Source of the DNA: Paludibacter sp.
GTDB taxonomy: Bacteria > Bacteroidota > Bacteroidia > Bacteroidales > Paludibacteraceae
NCBI GenBank assembly: GCA_029973975.1
Contig: JARKQF010000314.1
Location: 1 to 39,456, forward strand
DNA: 39,456 nt
Direction of reading: 5' to 3'
Shown: positions 32,959 to 39,456 of the stretch, one piece after another
Position numbering within the stretch: the stretch's first letter is position 1
Layout: each line of letters begins with the position of its first letter
Notes under the pieces: model-generated
Told to the model about the DNA's origin: nothing
Seen by the model: the letters and a program-made list of their open reading frames with translations, nothing else
Databases searched by the model: none
Translations under genes and position numbers: made by a program

Positions 32959-35454
32959 CTATCGTTTACTTTCGGCAATATGTTTGATTGCCAGTTCGTA
33001 GTTCCCGCCGAGTTCTTCGGTTTTCTGCTGCACTTCCAGTTTCTCGGATTCTTCTGTCGTGAACGTCAGATATTCTTCCATCGAAACTTCTGTGGCATAT
33101 ACAGCAGATTGCACACCGCCCAATCCGAACCATACTTCTTTGTATTTTCGGCTCGGATTATTAGCCATATTGATTGAGAGGATCTGCCCTTTCTCCTTTT
33201 CGGTCAATCCCAGTAGCGACTGGATTACGTCAAAGCGGTTCATGAACTTGCGTTGGTCGAGAAGGATTTTACAATCGCTATTGTTTATAATCGCTTCTTT
33301 CACAATGGGCGAGGAAATAATATCGTCCACCTCTTGCGTTACGACAATCGCTTCCCCGAAATACTTTCTGACGGTTTTATACATGTACTGCATGTATGCA
33401 GCCATGTTCGCCGAAGAAAGAGCCTTCCACGCTTCTTCCACAATAAGCTGTTTCCGAATACCTTTCAGCCTTCTGAGCTTGTTTATAAATGCTTCCATAA
33501 TGATTATGGTTACAACCGGAAAAAGCTCGCGGTTCTCTTTTATCGAATCAATTTCGAAGACAATAAAGCTCTTGGATAAGAGGTCGATATTCTCCGCCGA
33601 GTTCAAGAGAAAGTCATACCGTCCGCCACGATAATACTGGCGCATGGTGGTCAGCATATTGTCGATATTAAAATCTTCACGGCTTACTTTGATTTCTCTT
33701 TCCTCTATCCCCCTGCGGTAATCGTCTCGCATATACTCATAGAAAGTATTGAAGCACGGTATAATCGACCTGTCGCTTTGGATACGTTCAACATAGGCGC
33801 TTACAGCACTTCCCAACTCTCCCGATTCGGTTTTACTCACTTTGTCGTCATCGGACTTCCAAAGTGTCAGGAGCAGCGTTTTAATGGAATCTTTCTTTTC
33901 CACGTCAAAAACATAGTCGTCGGTGTAAAAAGGATTGAAACTGATCGGATTTTCTTCGGTATATGTAAAGTAAATCCCGTCTTCGCCTTTGGTTTTCCGA
34001 CGTATCATTTCACAAAGCCCCTGATAGGAGTTCCCCGTGTCCACAAGAACGACGTGCGTTCCCTGTTCCCAGTATTGGCGCACCATGTGGTTCATAAAGA
34101 ATGATTTCCCGCTGCCGGAAGGCCCCAACACGAATTTATTTCGGTTGGTGGTTATTCCTTTTCGCATCGGTAAATCCGAAATATCCACATGAAGTGGCTT
34201 TCCGCTAATACGATCGCACATTTTAATTCCGAATGGACTTGGCGAAGATTGGTAGTTGGTTTCTTCCGTAAAGAAACACAACGCAGGTTCAATAAACGTA
34301 AAAAACGATTCTTCCGCAGGGAAATCCCCTGCATTGCCCGGCATACCTGCCCAGTACAAAGTGGCTGCATCAACTGTATTATGACGTGGTTTACATTCCA
34401 TAAGAGCCAACTGGCTACCCACGTCATTACGGATATGCTTGAGTTCTTCCACATCTTCACTCCACGCCATGACGTTGAAATGCGCCCGAATGGAAGTCAG
34501 CCCGAAACTATGCGCTTCGTTCAAATACTGGTCAATCCACTCTTTATTGATTTGGTTTCCACGACTGTACCTTGAAAGCGACTGCATATTCCTTGCACTC
34601 TTTTCAAACTTCCGAAGATTCTCCGCACTATCCTCAATAAATAAATACTGGTTGTAGATATGGTCGCAAGACAACAATAACCCGACAGGAGAAGCGAAAG
34701 ACAATCGGCAATCGCTCCGGTCTGTGGAAAGTTTCTCATATCGCATATCTGTTCCGATACGTCCGGGTAGGTCTTCCGCATCCGAAAGCGTGTGCAAACA
34801 AACATGTTTACTACCCACCCGAAGACCGTCAGCACTCAGTTCCATGTCCTGAAGACAAGTAGTGTCGTCCAACGATAAGGCGAAATACTTTTCGATTAAT
34901 CCCGGCTTTTCGTCCGTGCCTGTAATCTCATCCGATTTTATTCGGGCAAGGGTTATAAAACCGCTGTCGTTCAATATACGCTCAAACTGTCCGACCGCTT
35001 CCAAGAACTTCACACTTGTATCCTTATTGACTTCTTTAGGAATGATATTCCCACGACAAAGCGACGAGAAATTGCTCTGCATTCTCATTCGCTCTTTGGT
35101 TGTTTTAGTCAGGAACAAGAAACATGAGTGGTTCAGGAACGGGCGTTCGTTGAAGTGCTTTTCAAAACTGCGTGATAGGAAACTCATATCTTCCTTATCG
35201 GTGGCAGGTTTATAAGTTTCACGAACAAACCAATCCTGTTTATGCACCACACTGTATTCAGGAAGCACTTTTATGGCTTTCGCCCATGATGAATGGATTG
35301 CTTCGTACTCCGCACTGGTAACAGTAAACAGTTCCGGCAGATCTACACAGTATGCAACCGTAATATCTGCATCCTTACTGATAATGCAGTCGTGTTCGAC
35401 CGCCAGTAAGGGAAACTTGCTTTCGATGGTGGCAGCTTTCATAATATTACGCAT
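32959..35454 (-). CDS. traG: conjugative transfer ATPase TraG (VirB4 family)
   Basis: The 831-residue ATPase drives pilus or channel assembly at the inner membrane. An N-terminal TraG/VirB4 domain (about 10-400) precedes the P-loop GPSGSGKSFFMNHMVRQYW (about 443-460). Further on are the segment FNPFYTDDYVFDVEKKDSIK, a Walker B-like LIVEEAWKAL and the sensor region AIVVTQEVDDIISSPIVKEAIINNSDCKILLDQ. This is the Bacteroides element TraG, a VirB4 homologue despite the name, not the VirD4 coupling protein. Start 35454 overlaps the traF stop by 8 bases; ATG at 35442 is an alternative. Confidence 0.95.
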   Translation of the reverse strand: MRNIMKAATIESKFPLLAVEHDCIISKDADITVAYCVDLPELFTVTSAEYEAIHSSWAKAIKVLPEYSVVHKQDWFVRETYKPATDKEDMSFLSRSFEKHFNERPFLNHSCFLFLTKTTKERMRMQSNFSSLCRGNIIPKEVNKDTSVKFLEAVGQFERILNDSGFITLARIKSDEITGTDEKPGLIEKYFALSLDDTTCLQDMELSADGLRVGSKHVCLHTLSDAEDLPGRIGTDMRYEKLSTDRSDCRLSFASPVGLLLSCDHIYNQYLFIEDSAENLRKFEKSARNMQSLSRYSRGNQINKEWIDQYLNEAHSFGLTSIRAHFNVMAWSEDVEELKHIRNDVGSQLALMECKPRHNTVDAATLYWAGMPGNAGDFPAEESFFTFIEPALCFFTEETNYQSSPSPFGIKMCDRISGKPLHVDISDLPMRKGITTNRNKFVLGPSGSGKSFFMNHMVRQYWEQGTHVVLVDTGNSYQGLCEMIRRKTKGEDGIYFTYTEENPISFNPFYTDDYVFDVEKKDSIKTLLLTLWKSDDDKVSKTESGELGSAVSAYVERIQSDRSIIPCFNTFYEYMRDDYRRGIEEREIKVSREDFNIDNMLTTMRQYYRGGRYDFLLNSAENIDLLSKSFIVFEIDSIKENRELFPVVTIIIMEAFINKLRRLKGIRKQLIVEEAWKALSSANMAAYMQYMYKTVRKYFGEAIVVTQEVDDIISSPIVKEAIINNSDCKILLDQRKFMNRFDVIQSLLGLTEKEKGQILSINMANNPSRKYKEVWFGLGGVQSAVYATEVSMEEYLTFTTEESEKLEVQQKTEELGGNYELAIKHIAESKR

Positions 35455-35779
35455 ACACTATCTCCTTTCTTTTCCTTTTGAACAGGCGGTGCGGAGTTTT
35501 TCTGTTAATCAGGTAGCGGGGATGCTGCTTGACAGCCATGAGTTTCATGAGTCCATATTCTCCATACTTCTGATTCAGGTTAAAGGTCATCCAGACCAAT
35601 ACCGAAGCCGCTATCAAGCCGAAACCTATGCAAATCCATTGGTCAATGCCTATCATATACATGATGACAAAAACCACAAAAACGGACAGCAGACCTCCGG
35701 CGAAGATGAAAAGGTATTGTGCTTTCAGCCCCTTAAACTCCACACTGGCGCCTATTCCCTTGTTAATGTTATACTCCAT
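35447..35779 (-). CDS. traF: conjugative transfer protein TraF (DUF4133, VirB3-like)
   Basis: A 110-residue inner-membrane protein starting MEYNINKGIGASVEFKGLKAQYL with two adjacent transmembrane helices (LFIFAGGLLSVFVVFVIMYMIG and WICIGFGLIAASVLVWMTF) and a basic tail (HPRYLINRKTPHRLFKRKRK). This is DUF4133, with VirB3-like size and topology next to the VirB4-like ATPase. The longer frame to 35866 overlaps traE and is rejected. The stop overlaps traG's start, so translation is coupled. Confidence 0.92.
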   Translation of the reverse strand: MEYNINKGIGASVEFKGLKAQYLFIFAGGLLSVFVVFVIMYMIGIDQWICIGFGLIAASVLVWMTFNLNQKYGEYGLMKLMAVKQHPRYLINRKTPHRLFKRKRKEIVYA

Positions 35780-35802
35780 AACTCTTTTTGGTATAAAGCG
35801 GA

Positions 35803-36105
35803 TTACAGGAAGAAGGAACGCAGGATTGTAGCGGCTACAATCAGGAATATACAGGCTCCGAACCACGAAGCAGCGGTTTTACTGGTGTCGGGGTCGCCCG
35901 ATGAGAACTTGCCGTACACCTTTACACCTCCAATCAAACCGACCACAGCACCGATGGCGTAAATCAGCTTTGTGCCGGGATCGAAGTACGATGTTACCAT
36001 GTTGGTAGCTTCTGTAATACCACCAACTCCATTTCCTTGTGCAAATGCGCTTGAAACAGCAGCCAAGACGAAGGCTGCCGACATAAGAATTTTTTTCTTT
36101 GTCAT
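35803..36105 (-). CDS. traE: conjugative transfer protein TraE (DUF4134, VirB2-like pilin)
   Basis: The 100-residue protein has a signal peptide (ILMSAAFVLAAVSSAFAQ) and a mature part with two hydrophobic helices (KLIYAIGAVVGLIGGVKVYGKF and WFGACIFLIVAATILRSFF), the layout of VirB2-like pilins. GDPDTSKTAASW between them is the DUF4134 signature. It is preceded by a 154-base gap with a strong hairpin and a repeated motif, which could raise its expression over its neighbours, as expected for a pilin. Confidence 0.93.
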   Translation of the reverse strand: MTKKKILMSAAFVLAAVSSAFAQGNGVGGITEATNMVTSYFDPGTKLIYAIGAVVGLIGGVKVYGKFSSGDPDTSKTAASWFGACIFLIVAATILRSFFL

Positions 36106-36124
36106 AATGAGAAATTGTTAAGTT

Positions 36125-36190
36125 GGTAAGTGGGGTGGATAGTCCCACTTACCGGATGAATAATTATTATTACTTTGAATTTTTTAGTGG
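36125..36190 (-). promoter_or_regulatory. hairpin and repeated motif in the traE leader
   Basis: GGTAAGTGGG (36125-36134) and CCCACTTACC (36144-36153) form a perfect 10-bp stem with a 9-base loop, 20 bases before the traE start; no U-tract follows. Just upstream (36170-36190) lies the second copy of the motif found before traN. Together they look like an mRNA processing or stability element, or an internal promoter of unusual type. Confidence 0.55.
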
Positions 36191-36259
36191 CGGCTTATCC
36201 GTTAGCCGTAATCTCTTTCTTTCATCTTTCCTTGTTTTTACATTGTTTATACTTTTTCG

Positions 36260-37003
36260 CTATGCGAAATCTCTTATATCAAAACTATCGGGAGCTTTCT
36301 TGCCGTTTCCGGCATTCCCTGCTTCTTTGTCTTTTTTCTGGTGGAAAGCCGCCAGACTTTCTGCCATAAGCGAGGTAACTGTTTCCCGTGCATCGGGTTT
36401 TGAAACCAACTGCTCAAACATATCGGTCTGGCGTATTTCCAGCAAGGTGTCCCCTGCCGCTTTCTTTTCTTCCGGAGTAGCTTCTTTTGTCCGGTTTACT
36501 GTTCGCACTGCATTTCCCAAATCTTCAAACCGAGTTCCCGAAGCGAGTACAGCCCCAGCCATTCCCTCGATTTCCTCTGTTTCTTCTTCCTCGTCATCGT
36601 CTGTTTCGTCCGGTTCATATTCGAGCGGATAATCAATATCCAAAAGCTCGTTTTCGTCTTCGGGCGGAGTATCGGAAAACACTTCGTCAAGTTCTTCCGG
36701 CGGCACTTCGGCGGAGGGTTTAACCTCATTAGTCGGGACAAAAGTATCGGGATTTTCTATCCCTTTTTCGTTTTCGGACGAGGTGGCAGTGAGTGGCGTC
36801 GATTTGGAAGCGAGTGGCGTTGAGCGTGTTCCGTCGTACTTGCTTTTTCCGACAATATCGGTTTTCAGATTGCCTGTTTTGTCTATGACACCTCCTTTGC
36901 CGACAATATCTTTTCTCCGCTTTTTTGCCAACTTCAACCTGAAAAGATAAAGGGCGACAAAGAGTGCATACAGCACAACTACGGTTATAAATATCTTTTC
37001 CAT
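36260..37003 (-). CDS. traD: conjugative transfer protein TraD, acidic membrane-anchored protein
   Basis: The 247-residue protein has one N-terminal transmembrane helix (MEKIFITVVVLYALFVALYLFRLKLAKKRR). A Ser/Thr/Pro linker holds a seven-residue repeat (STPLASK, STPLTAT). A strongly acidic segment (DTPPEDENELLDIDYPLEYE, EPDETDDDEEEETEE) precedes a helical C-terminal domain (ATPEEKKAAGDTLLEIRQTD). The gene order traA-B-C-D-E supports the name; sequence alone does not show a biochemical role. The DNA coding the repeat recurs in the non-coding region upstream of traA. Confidence 0.75.
   Translation of the reverse strand: MEKIFITVVVLYALFVALYLFRLKLAKKRRKDIVGKGGVIDKTGNLKTDIVGKSKYDGTRSTPLASKSTPLTATSSENEKGIENPDTFVPTNEVKPSAEVPPEELDEVFSDTPPEDENELLDIDYPLEYEPDETDDDEEEETEEIEGMAGAVLASGTRFEDLGNAVRTVNRTKEATPEEKKAAGDTLLEIRQTDMFEQLVSKPDARETVTSLMAESLAAFHQKKDKEAGNAGNGKKAPDSFDIRDFA
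36780..36822. repeat. 43-bp repeat inside traD, copy A
   Basis: Two GAGTGGCGT words 21 bases apart lie inside a 43-base segment that matches 39 of 43 positions with a segment at 39085-39127. Here it encodes the STPLASK/STPLTAT part of TraD on the minus strand. Confidence 0.8.
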
Positions 37004-37005
37004 GA

Positions 37006-37497
37006 CTAACTTTTAGGAAGTAAATAGTCATCATCATAATTCTTATAATGCTCTGAAATCTCATTATGGTAAGTTTCAAAATGATGTTTAAGCACATTAT
37101 CCAAATAGCTGAATATTGACACATCATCATCGCCGATAAACTCTACGATCTGTGCAATACGTTTATGGTATTTCGTGCGAATACCAACTGTTTTATTACA
37201 TCTTGGCTCTTTAGTCTGTACTACAAATCGTCTTTTGTAATCAGCCATATATTTTTCAAAAGAGATTTTATCAGTTGGTACAATTACCATTTCTATCTCC
37301 TGTTTTTCAATCGGAGTAACTTTTTCTTTTGTAGCCTCTTGTTCTTCCGCAGCAGGTTTTGCAGTCTCATTTTGTTTTACTTGTTTCCTATGCCGTATCG
37401 CTTTCGGAATCATTACGGCTGCGAGGATTAACACGCAACACACGACAAGGGCTATCATTATCACATTGTCGTTGAATAAAATCGGATTGGGTATCAT
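37006..37497 (-). CDS. traC: conjugative transfer protein TraC, DUF3408 with membrane anchor
   Basis: A 163-residue protein with an N-terminal transmembrane helix (IMIALVVCCVLILAAVMIPKAI), a charged linker and a C-terminal DUF3408 domain (VGIRTKYHKRIAQIVEFIGD, DVSIFSYLDNVLKHHFETYHNEISEHY). The domain is very similar to that of the next gene upstream, which lacks the anchor, so the two arose by duplication. DUF3408 has a ribbon-helix-helix-like look (short basic strand, then two helices); DNA binding is inferred. It lies 5 bases after the first DUF3408 gene. Confidence 0.82.
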   Translation of the reverse strand: MIPNPILFNDNVIMIALVVCCVLILAAVMIPKAIRHRKQVKQNETAKPAAEEQEATKEKVTPIEKQEIEMVIVPTDKISFEKYMADYKRRFVVQTKEPRCNKTVGIRTKYHKRIAQIVEFIGDDDVSIFSYLDNVLKHHFETYHNEISEHYKNYDDDYLLPKS

Positions 37498-37502
37498 AAC
37501 TT

Positions 37503-37982
37503 TTACTTTTTAGGAATTAAATAATCATCGTCATTGTTATTCTTGCTGTACAGTTCTGTTATCTCATCTTGGAATGTTTCAAAATGATGATTCAGTACAT
37601 TGTCAATGTAGCTGAATATGGAAACCTCTTTTTTCCCGATTACCTGTACAATCTTTGTAATCCGTTCATGGTATTTTTCACGGATACTGACCAGTTTACC
37701 GCTTCGTGTGGGTATATCGGCATTTATAAGGAACAGACTTTCGTAATCAGGCGATTTTGTCCGCTTGCGCTTTGTTTCCTCACGGGGAGTTTCTACCAGA
37801 TTAGTTGCCGGAGTTTCTTTTTCTTCGGATTGCTCCGCTTCCTGTTCTTTTGCCTTTTCGTGTTCAGGAACTAATGCTTTGGGAATGGAACTGGGATTGT
37901 TCCGCCTTTCCTTATTCTTGAATGAGGATATGACAAAGTTTGCATCAATCTCATTCAGGTTTACTTCTTCTTTCTTTGCCAT
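37503..37982 (-). CDS. traB: conjugative transfer protein TraB, DUF3408, cytosolic
   Basis: The 159-residue protein starts with a short helix (KKEEVNLNEIDANFVISSFKNKE), has a long Glu/Lys-rich linker and ends with DUF3408 (KLVSIREKYHERITKIVQVI, EVSIFSYIDNVLNHHFETFQDEITELYSKN). No membrane segment. It lies 7 bases after traA, a ParA-type ATPase; a ribbon-helix-helix partner next to ParA is what a partition or positioning pair would look like, so a ParB-like role is a reasonable guess. Confidence 0.85.
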   Translation of the reverse strand: MAKKEEVNLNEIDANFVISSFKNKERRNNPSSIPKALVPEHEKAKEQEAEQSEEKETPATNLVETPREETKRKRTKSPDYESLFLINADIPTRSGKLVSIREKYHERITKIVQVIGKKEVSIFSYIDNVLNHHFETFQDEITELYSKNNNDDDYLIPKK

Positions 37983-37989
37983 ATCTCAA

Positions 37990-38742
37990 TTATTTTAGGG
38001 TTTCCAACATTTCATCTATCAGGGTATCGAGGTTGCTACCTCTTACCAATGCTTTGTCCGCAGGAAACAAAGTTGAGCGGAACAACGCCTTATGGTTGAT
38101 TGATTGCTCACGGCGGAAGCGTTTACTATCAGGCAGGAATGTTTTGAAAAGTGGGAAACCCAGTTTTTCAATCACTTCTTCATATACTTCGTAGAGTTCG
38201 GTCTTTTCCCGTCCGTCCACAAGGTTCCACAGCAAATGGATTCCCTTGATTGTCGCTTTGCCCGGAGTTATCAGAGCATCATTAACTGTGATTACATATT
38301 GCAGGGTACTTTCCAACACCAAGCGGTCGGCGGAAATCGGAGCAATAATGTAATCCATGTGCGAAAGGGTACGAACAACAGCCGGATTGTTGATTGTTCC
38401 CGGCAGGTCGAAAAACACGAAGTCGGGCTTCAGTTCCTCAATCACGTCTTTTGCATCTTCCATAGCATTTTCAGGACTGCTTTCTATGACTTCGTAAGCC
38501 TTTTTCCCTAAAGAGGAAAATTGCTCGTAAGCCATAAGTTTGTAATGCTCGTCTTCCTTTGCCATTTTCAAATCACGCTCACGCATTTCCGCAATGGAGT
38601 GTTGCGGAAAGTCGCAGTCAATCACGGCTACATTATAGCCGCGCACATAATGCAGATAGCTTGCTACCAATACTGTCAGGGTTGTTTTTCCGGCTCCACC
38701 CTTTTGGGTTGAGAAAGCCACGTTCAAAGTTTTCTTTTCCAT
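37990..38742 (-). CDS. traA: conjugative transfer protein TraA, ParA-type ATPase
   Basis: A 250-residue MinD/ParA ATPase. It has the deviant Walker A box K14-GGAGKTT with the signature Lys, switch I-like VAVIDCDFPQHSI, and switch II VFFDLPGTINNP, followed by the long C-terminal helices. Such proteins move or position DNA and protein cargo on the nucleoid. It is the first gene of the transfer operon. The repeat-rich non-coding region directly upstream could supply its promoter or cognate binding sites. No consensus TAnnTTTG box is evident just upstream, so it is probably under specific control. Confidence 0.93.
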   Translation of the reverse strand: MEKKTLNVAFSTQKGGAGKTTLTVLVASYLHYVRGYNVAVIDCDFPQHSIAEMRERDLKMAKEDEHYKLMAYEQFSSLGKKAYEVIESSPENAMEDAKDVIEELKPDFVFFDLPGTINNPAVVRTLSHMDYIIAPISADRLVLESTLQYVITVNDALITPGKATIKGIHLLWNLVDGREKTELYEVYEEVIEKLGFPLFKTFLPDSKRFRREQSINHKALFRSTLFPADKALVRGSNLDTLIDEMLETLK

Positions 38743-38779
38743 TGTTTCTAATTTTTGAAATTCAACATTGTTTTATACT

Positions 38780-39020
38780 TTATTAATCGCTTATGTTATC
38801 AATCAATTAATCACTCGATTGCTTTGTTAATCGGCTGATTGATTGCATGACTGACTGCTAAATCAATCAATCGCTTTATTGGTTTATCAATCGCTCAATC
38901 TTTCAATCGACCGCGCGGTTGATTGCTTACTTAATCATTCGATTGGCTAATCATTCGTTCACTCAATAAATCGCTCGTTTGAATGATTGATTTTGTAATC
39001 ATTTTATCGCTTGATTATGC
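38780..39020. repeat. AATC/GATT-rich degenerate repeat array
   Basis: Over about 240 bases the tetramers AATC and GATT occur some 30 times, often in runs with 4-base phase (ATCAATCAATCG, GATTGATTG) and commonly followed by GCTT or CG. Direct copies of AATCATTCG lie 16 bases apart near 38934 and 38950. It resembles an iteron or centromere-like binding region more than random AT-rich sequence. Confidence 0.65.
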
Positions 39021-39084
39021 AAGCGTGTAATCAATCTGTCGGCAAATAAACACCTAAAAATTCTCTCACGCACCACTTTTTCAC

Positions 39085-39127
39085 GAGGTGGTAGCGAGTG
39101 GCGTCGATTTGGCAGTGAGTGGCGTTG
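39085..39127. repeat. 43-bp repeat upstream of traA, copy B
   Basis: Same 21-base-spaced GAGTGGCGT pair as inside traD (36780-36822), with 4 differences in 43. Here no long frame runs through: on the minus strand the matching frame has a stop 21 codons before and one directly after the repeat. Confidence 0.8.
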
Positions 39128-39280
39128 CTCCCTGTAATACAGCACATTACTTTAGCCTGTAACTTTGCAGCATGAAACGTCGTGTTATATCTAAGCCGTT
39201 TTTTCAAGGCTCGTACCTCGCATTTTTTCTGTCCCTGTTCAGGACAGAATTTATTTGCGTCATGGCAAATAGCAAGCTGT

Positions 39281-39345
39281 GTTTTTTGCTGCACGGAATC
39301 CGTTATGCTGCAAAAAACGCTTGCCCCACAAGGGGGGAAACACCC
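39281..39345. other. candidate oriT palindromes
   Basis: GTTTTTTGCTGCA (39281-39293) and TGCTGCAAAAAAC (39306-39318) pair at 12 of 13 positions, enclosing a small ACGGA-A-TCCGT palindrome; next to them is CTTGCCCCACAAGGGG (39320-39335). Inverted repeats beside a possible nick region, about 100 bases upstream of a probable mob gene, are what an origin of transfer looks like. Assigned by position and form only. Confidence 0.4.
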
Positions 39346-39410
39346 TCCGAAGTCGGTTGTTTTTGATAATCATTTCGGGCAATGATTGAATGACAGTAGA
39401 TACTGCACGA

Positions 39411-39434
39411 CGGATTTTACCACTAAAAAATCCG
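39411..39434 (+). promoter_or_regulatory. hairpin just upstream of the mob start codon
   Basis: CGGATTTT (39411-39418) and AAAATCCG (39427-39434) form an 8-bp stem 4 bases before the ATG. The right arm contains CCACTAAAAAATCC, shared with the gaps before traE and traN in the same orientation relative to the gene. It could sequester the start or act as an operator. Confidence 0.5.
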
Positions 39435-39438
39435 ACGT

Positions 39439-39456
39439 ATGAATGAAAATGCAAGT
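39439..39456 (+). CDS. start of a plus-strand gene, probably mob
   Basis: Only six codons (MNENAS) are in the window. Divergent orientation to traA and the presumed oriT upstream match the place of the mobilisation genes in Bacteroides conjugative elements, hence the guess. Nothing in the six residues themselves proves it. Confidence 0.4.

Larger units (their letters stand above)
38743..39438. other. non-coding control region between traA and the plus-strand mob gene
   Basis: Nearly 700 bases without a convincing gene. From left to right: a dense AATC/GATT repeat array (38780-39020), the second copy of a 43-bp repeat, and palindromes that may be oriT. A plus-strand frame at 39172-39366 (64 residues) has a poor, Cys/Phe-rich composition and covers the palindromes; I do not think it is a gene. 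Divergent promoters for traA and mob should lie here. Confidence 0.7.

Noticed and set aside
35273-35962. 229-residue plus-strand frame opposite traG, traF and traE
   Set aside because: Antisense shadow of three well-supported tra genes; no start context or domain.
38780-39020. CRISPR array
   Set aside because: Repeats are 4-9 bases, degenerate and without constant spacers; no cas genes in the window.
39172-39366. 64-residue plus-strand frame before the mob gene
   Set aside because: Composition is unlike a protein (Cys/Phe-rich, no domain), and it covers the palindromes of the probable oriT; more likely non-coding.

Overview
The window comes from a Bacteroidota chromosome, most likely Bacteroidales. 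The evidence is a SusC-type TonB-dependent receptor, a hexuronate catabolic operon, promoters of the Bacteroides type (TTTG about 19 bases upstream of TAnnTTTG), AT-rich leaders without strong Shine-Dalgarno sequences, and a CTnDOT-like conjugation operon. Species cannot be set from the sequence alone.

Positions 1-15433 look like resident chromosome. A SusC homologue runs off the left edge on the minus strand. Divergent from it is a four-gene hexuronate pathway: uxaC, kdgK, KDPG aldolase and an ExuT-like transporter. A minus-strand block follows: a GSCFA protein, then a metal-handling cluster (Cys/Lys-rich exported peptide, exported HMA protein, TonB receptor, His/Cys-rich exported protein). 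A DUF3298 protein and purC follow on the plus strand, converging with an MFS exporter.

At 15434-15518 is a tRNA-Ser(TGA). Its 3' end marks the left end of an integrative conjugative element that fills the rest of the window and continues past the right edge. The element starts with a tyrosine integrase flanked by repeated GGTAACGATTT motifs. Plus-strand accessory genes follow: ORF6N and RhuM-like DNA-binding proteins, a lipoprotein, PcfK, a PcfJ gene cut by an in-frame amber codon, and DUF3873. The right half is a nearly complete minus-strand transfer operon (traA to traO, traQ, an M23 peptidase and a PH-domain membrane protein). Upstream of traA is a 0.7 kb non-coding region with dense AATC/GATT repeats, a 43-bp repeat shared with the traD coding sequence, and a candidate oriT just before the first codons of a plus-strand gene, probably mob.

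The most interesting system sits between the accessory genes and the end of the transfer operon (23035-25557, minus strand): a retron. It has its own promoter, an effector joining a phosphoribosyltransferase domain to a probable winged-helix tail, a non-coding RNA of about 158 nt between the genes, and a retron reverse transcriptase with the diagnostic NAxxH, YADD and VTG motifs. The RNA candidate has a 10-bp a1/a2 pair, the branch-site word TTAGC, a 10-bp msr stem and a 12-position msd stem. It ends 4 nt before the RT start codon. By family knowledge this is a probable anti-phage defence cargo of the conjugative element; function is inferred, not shown.
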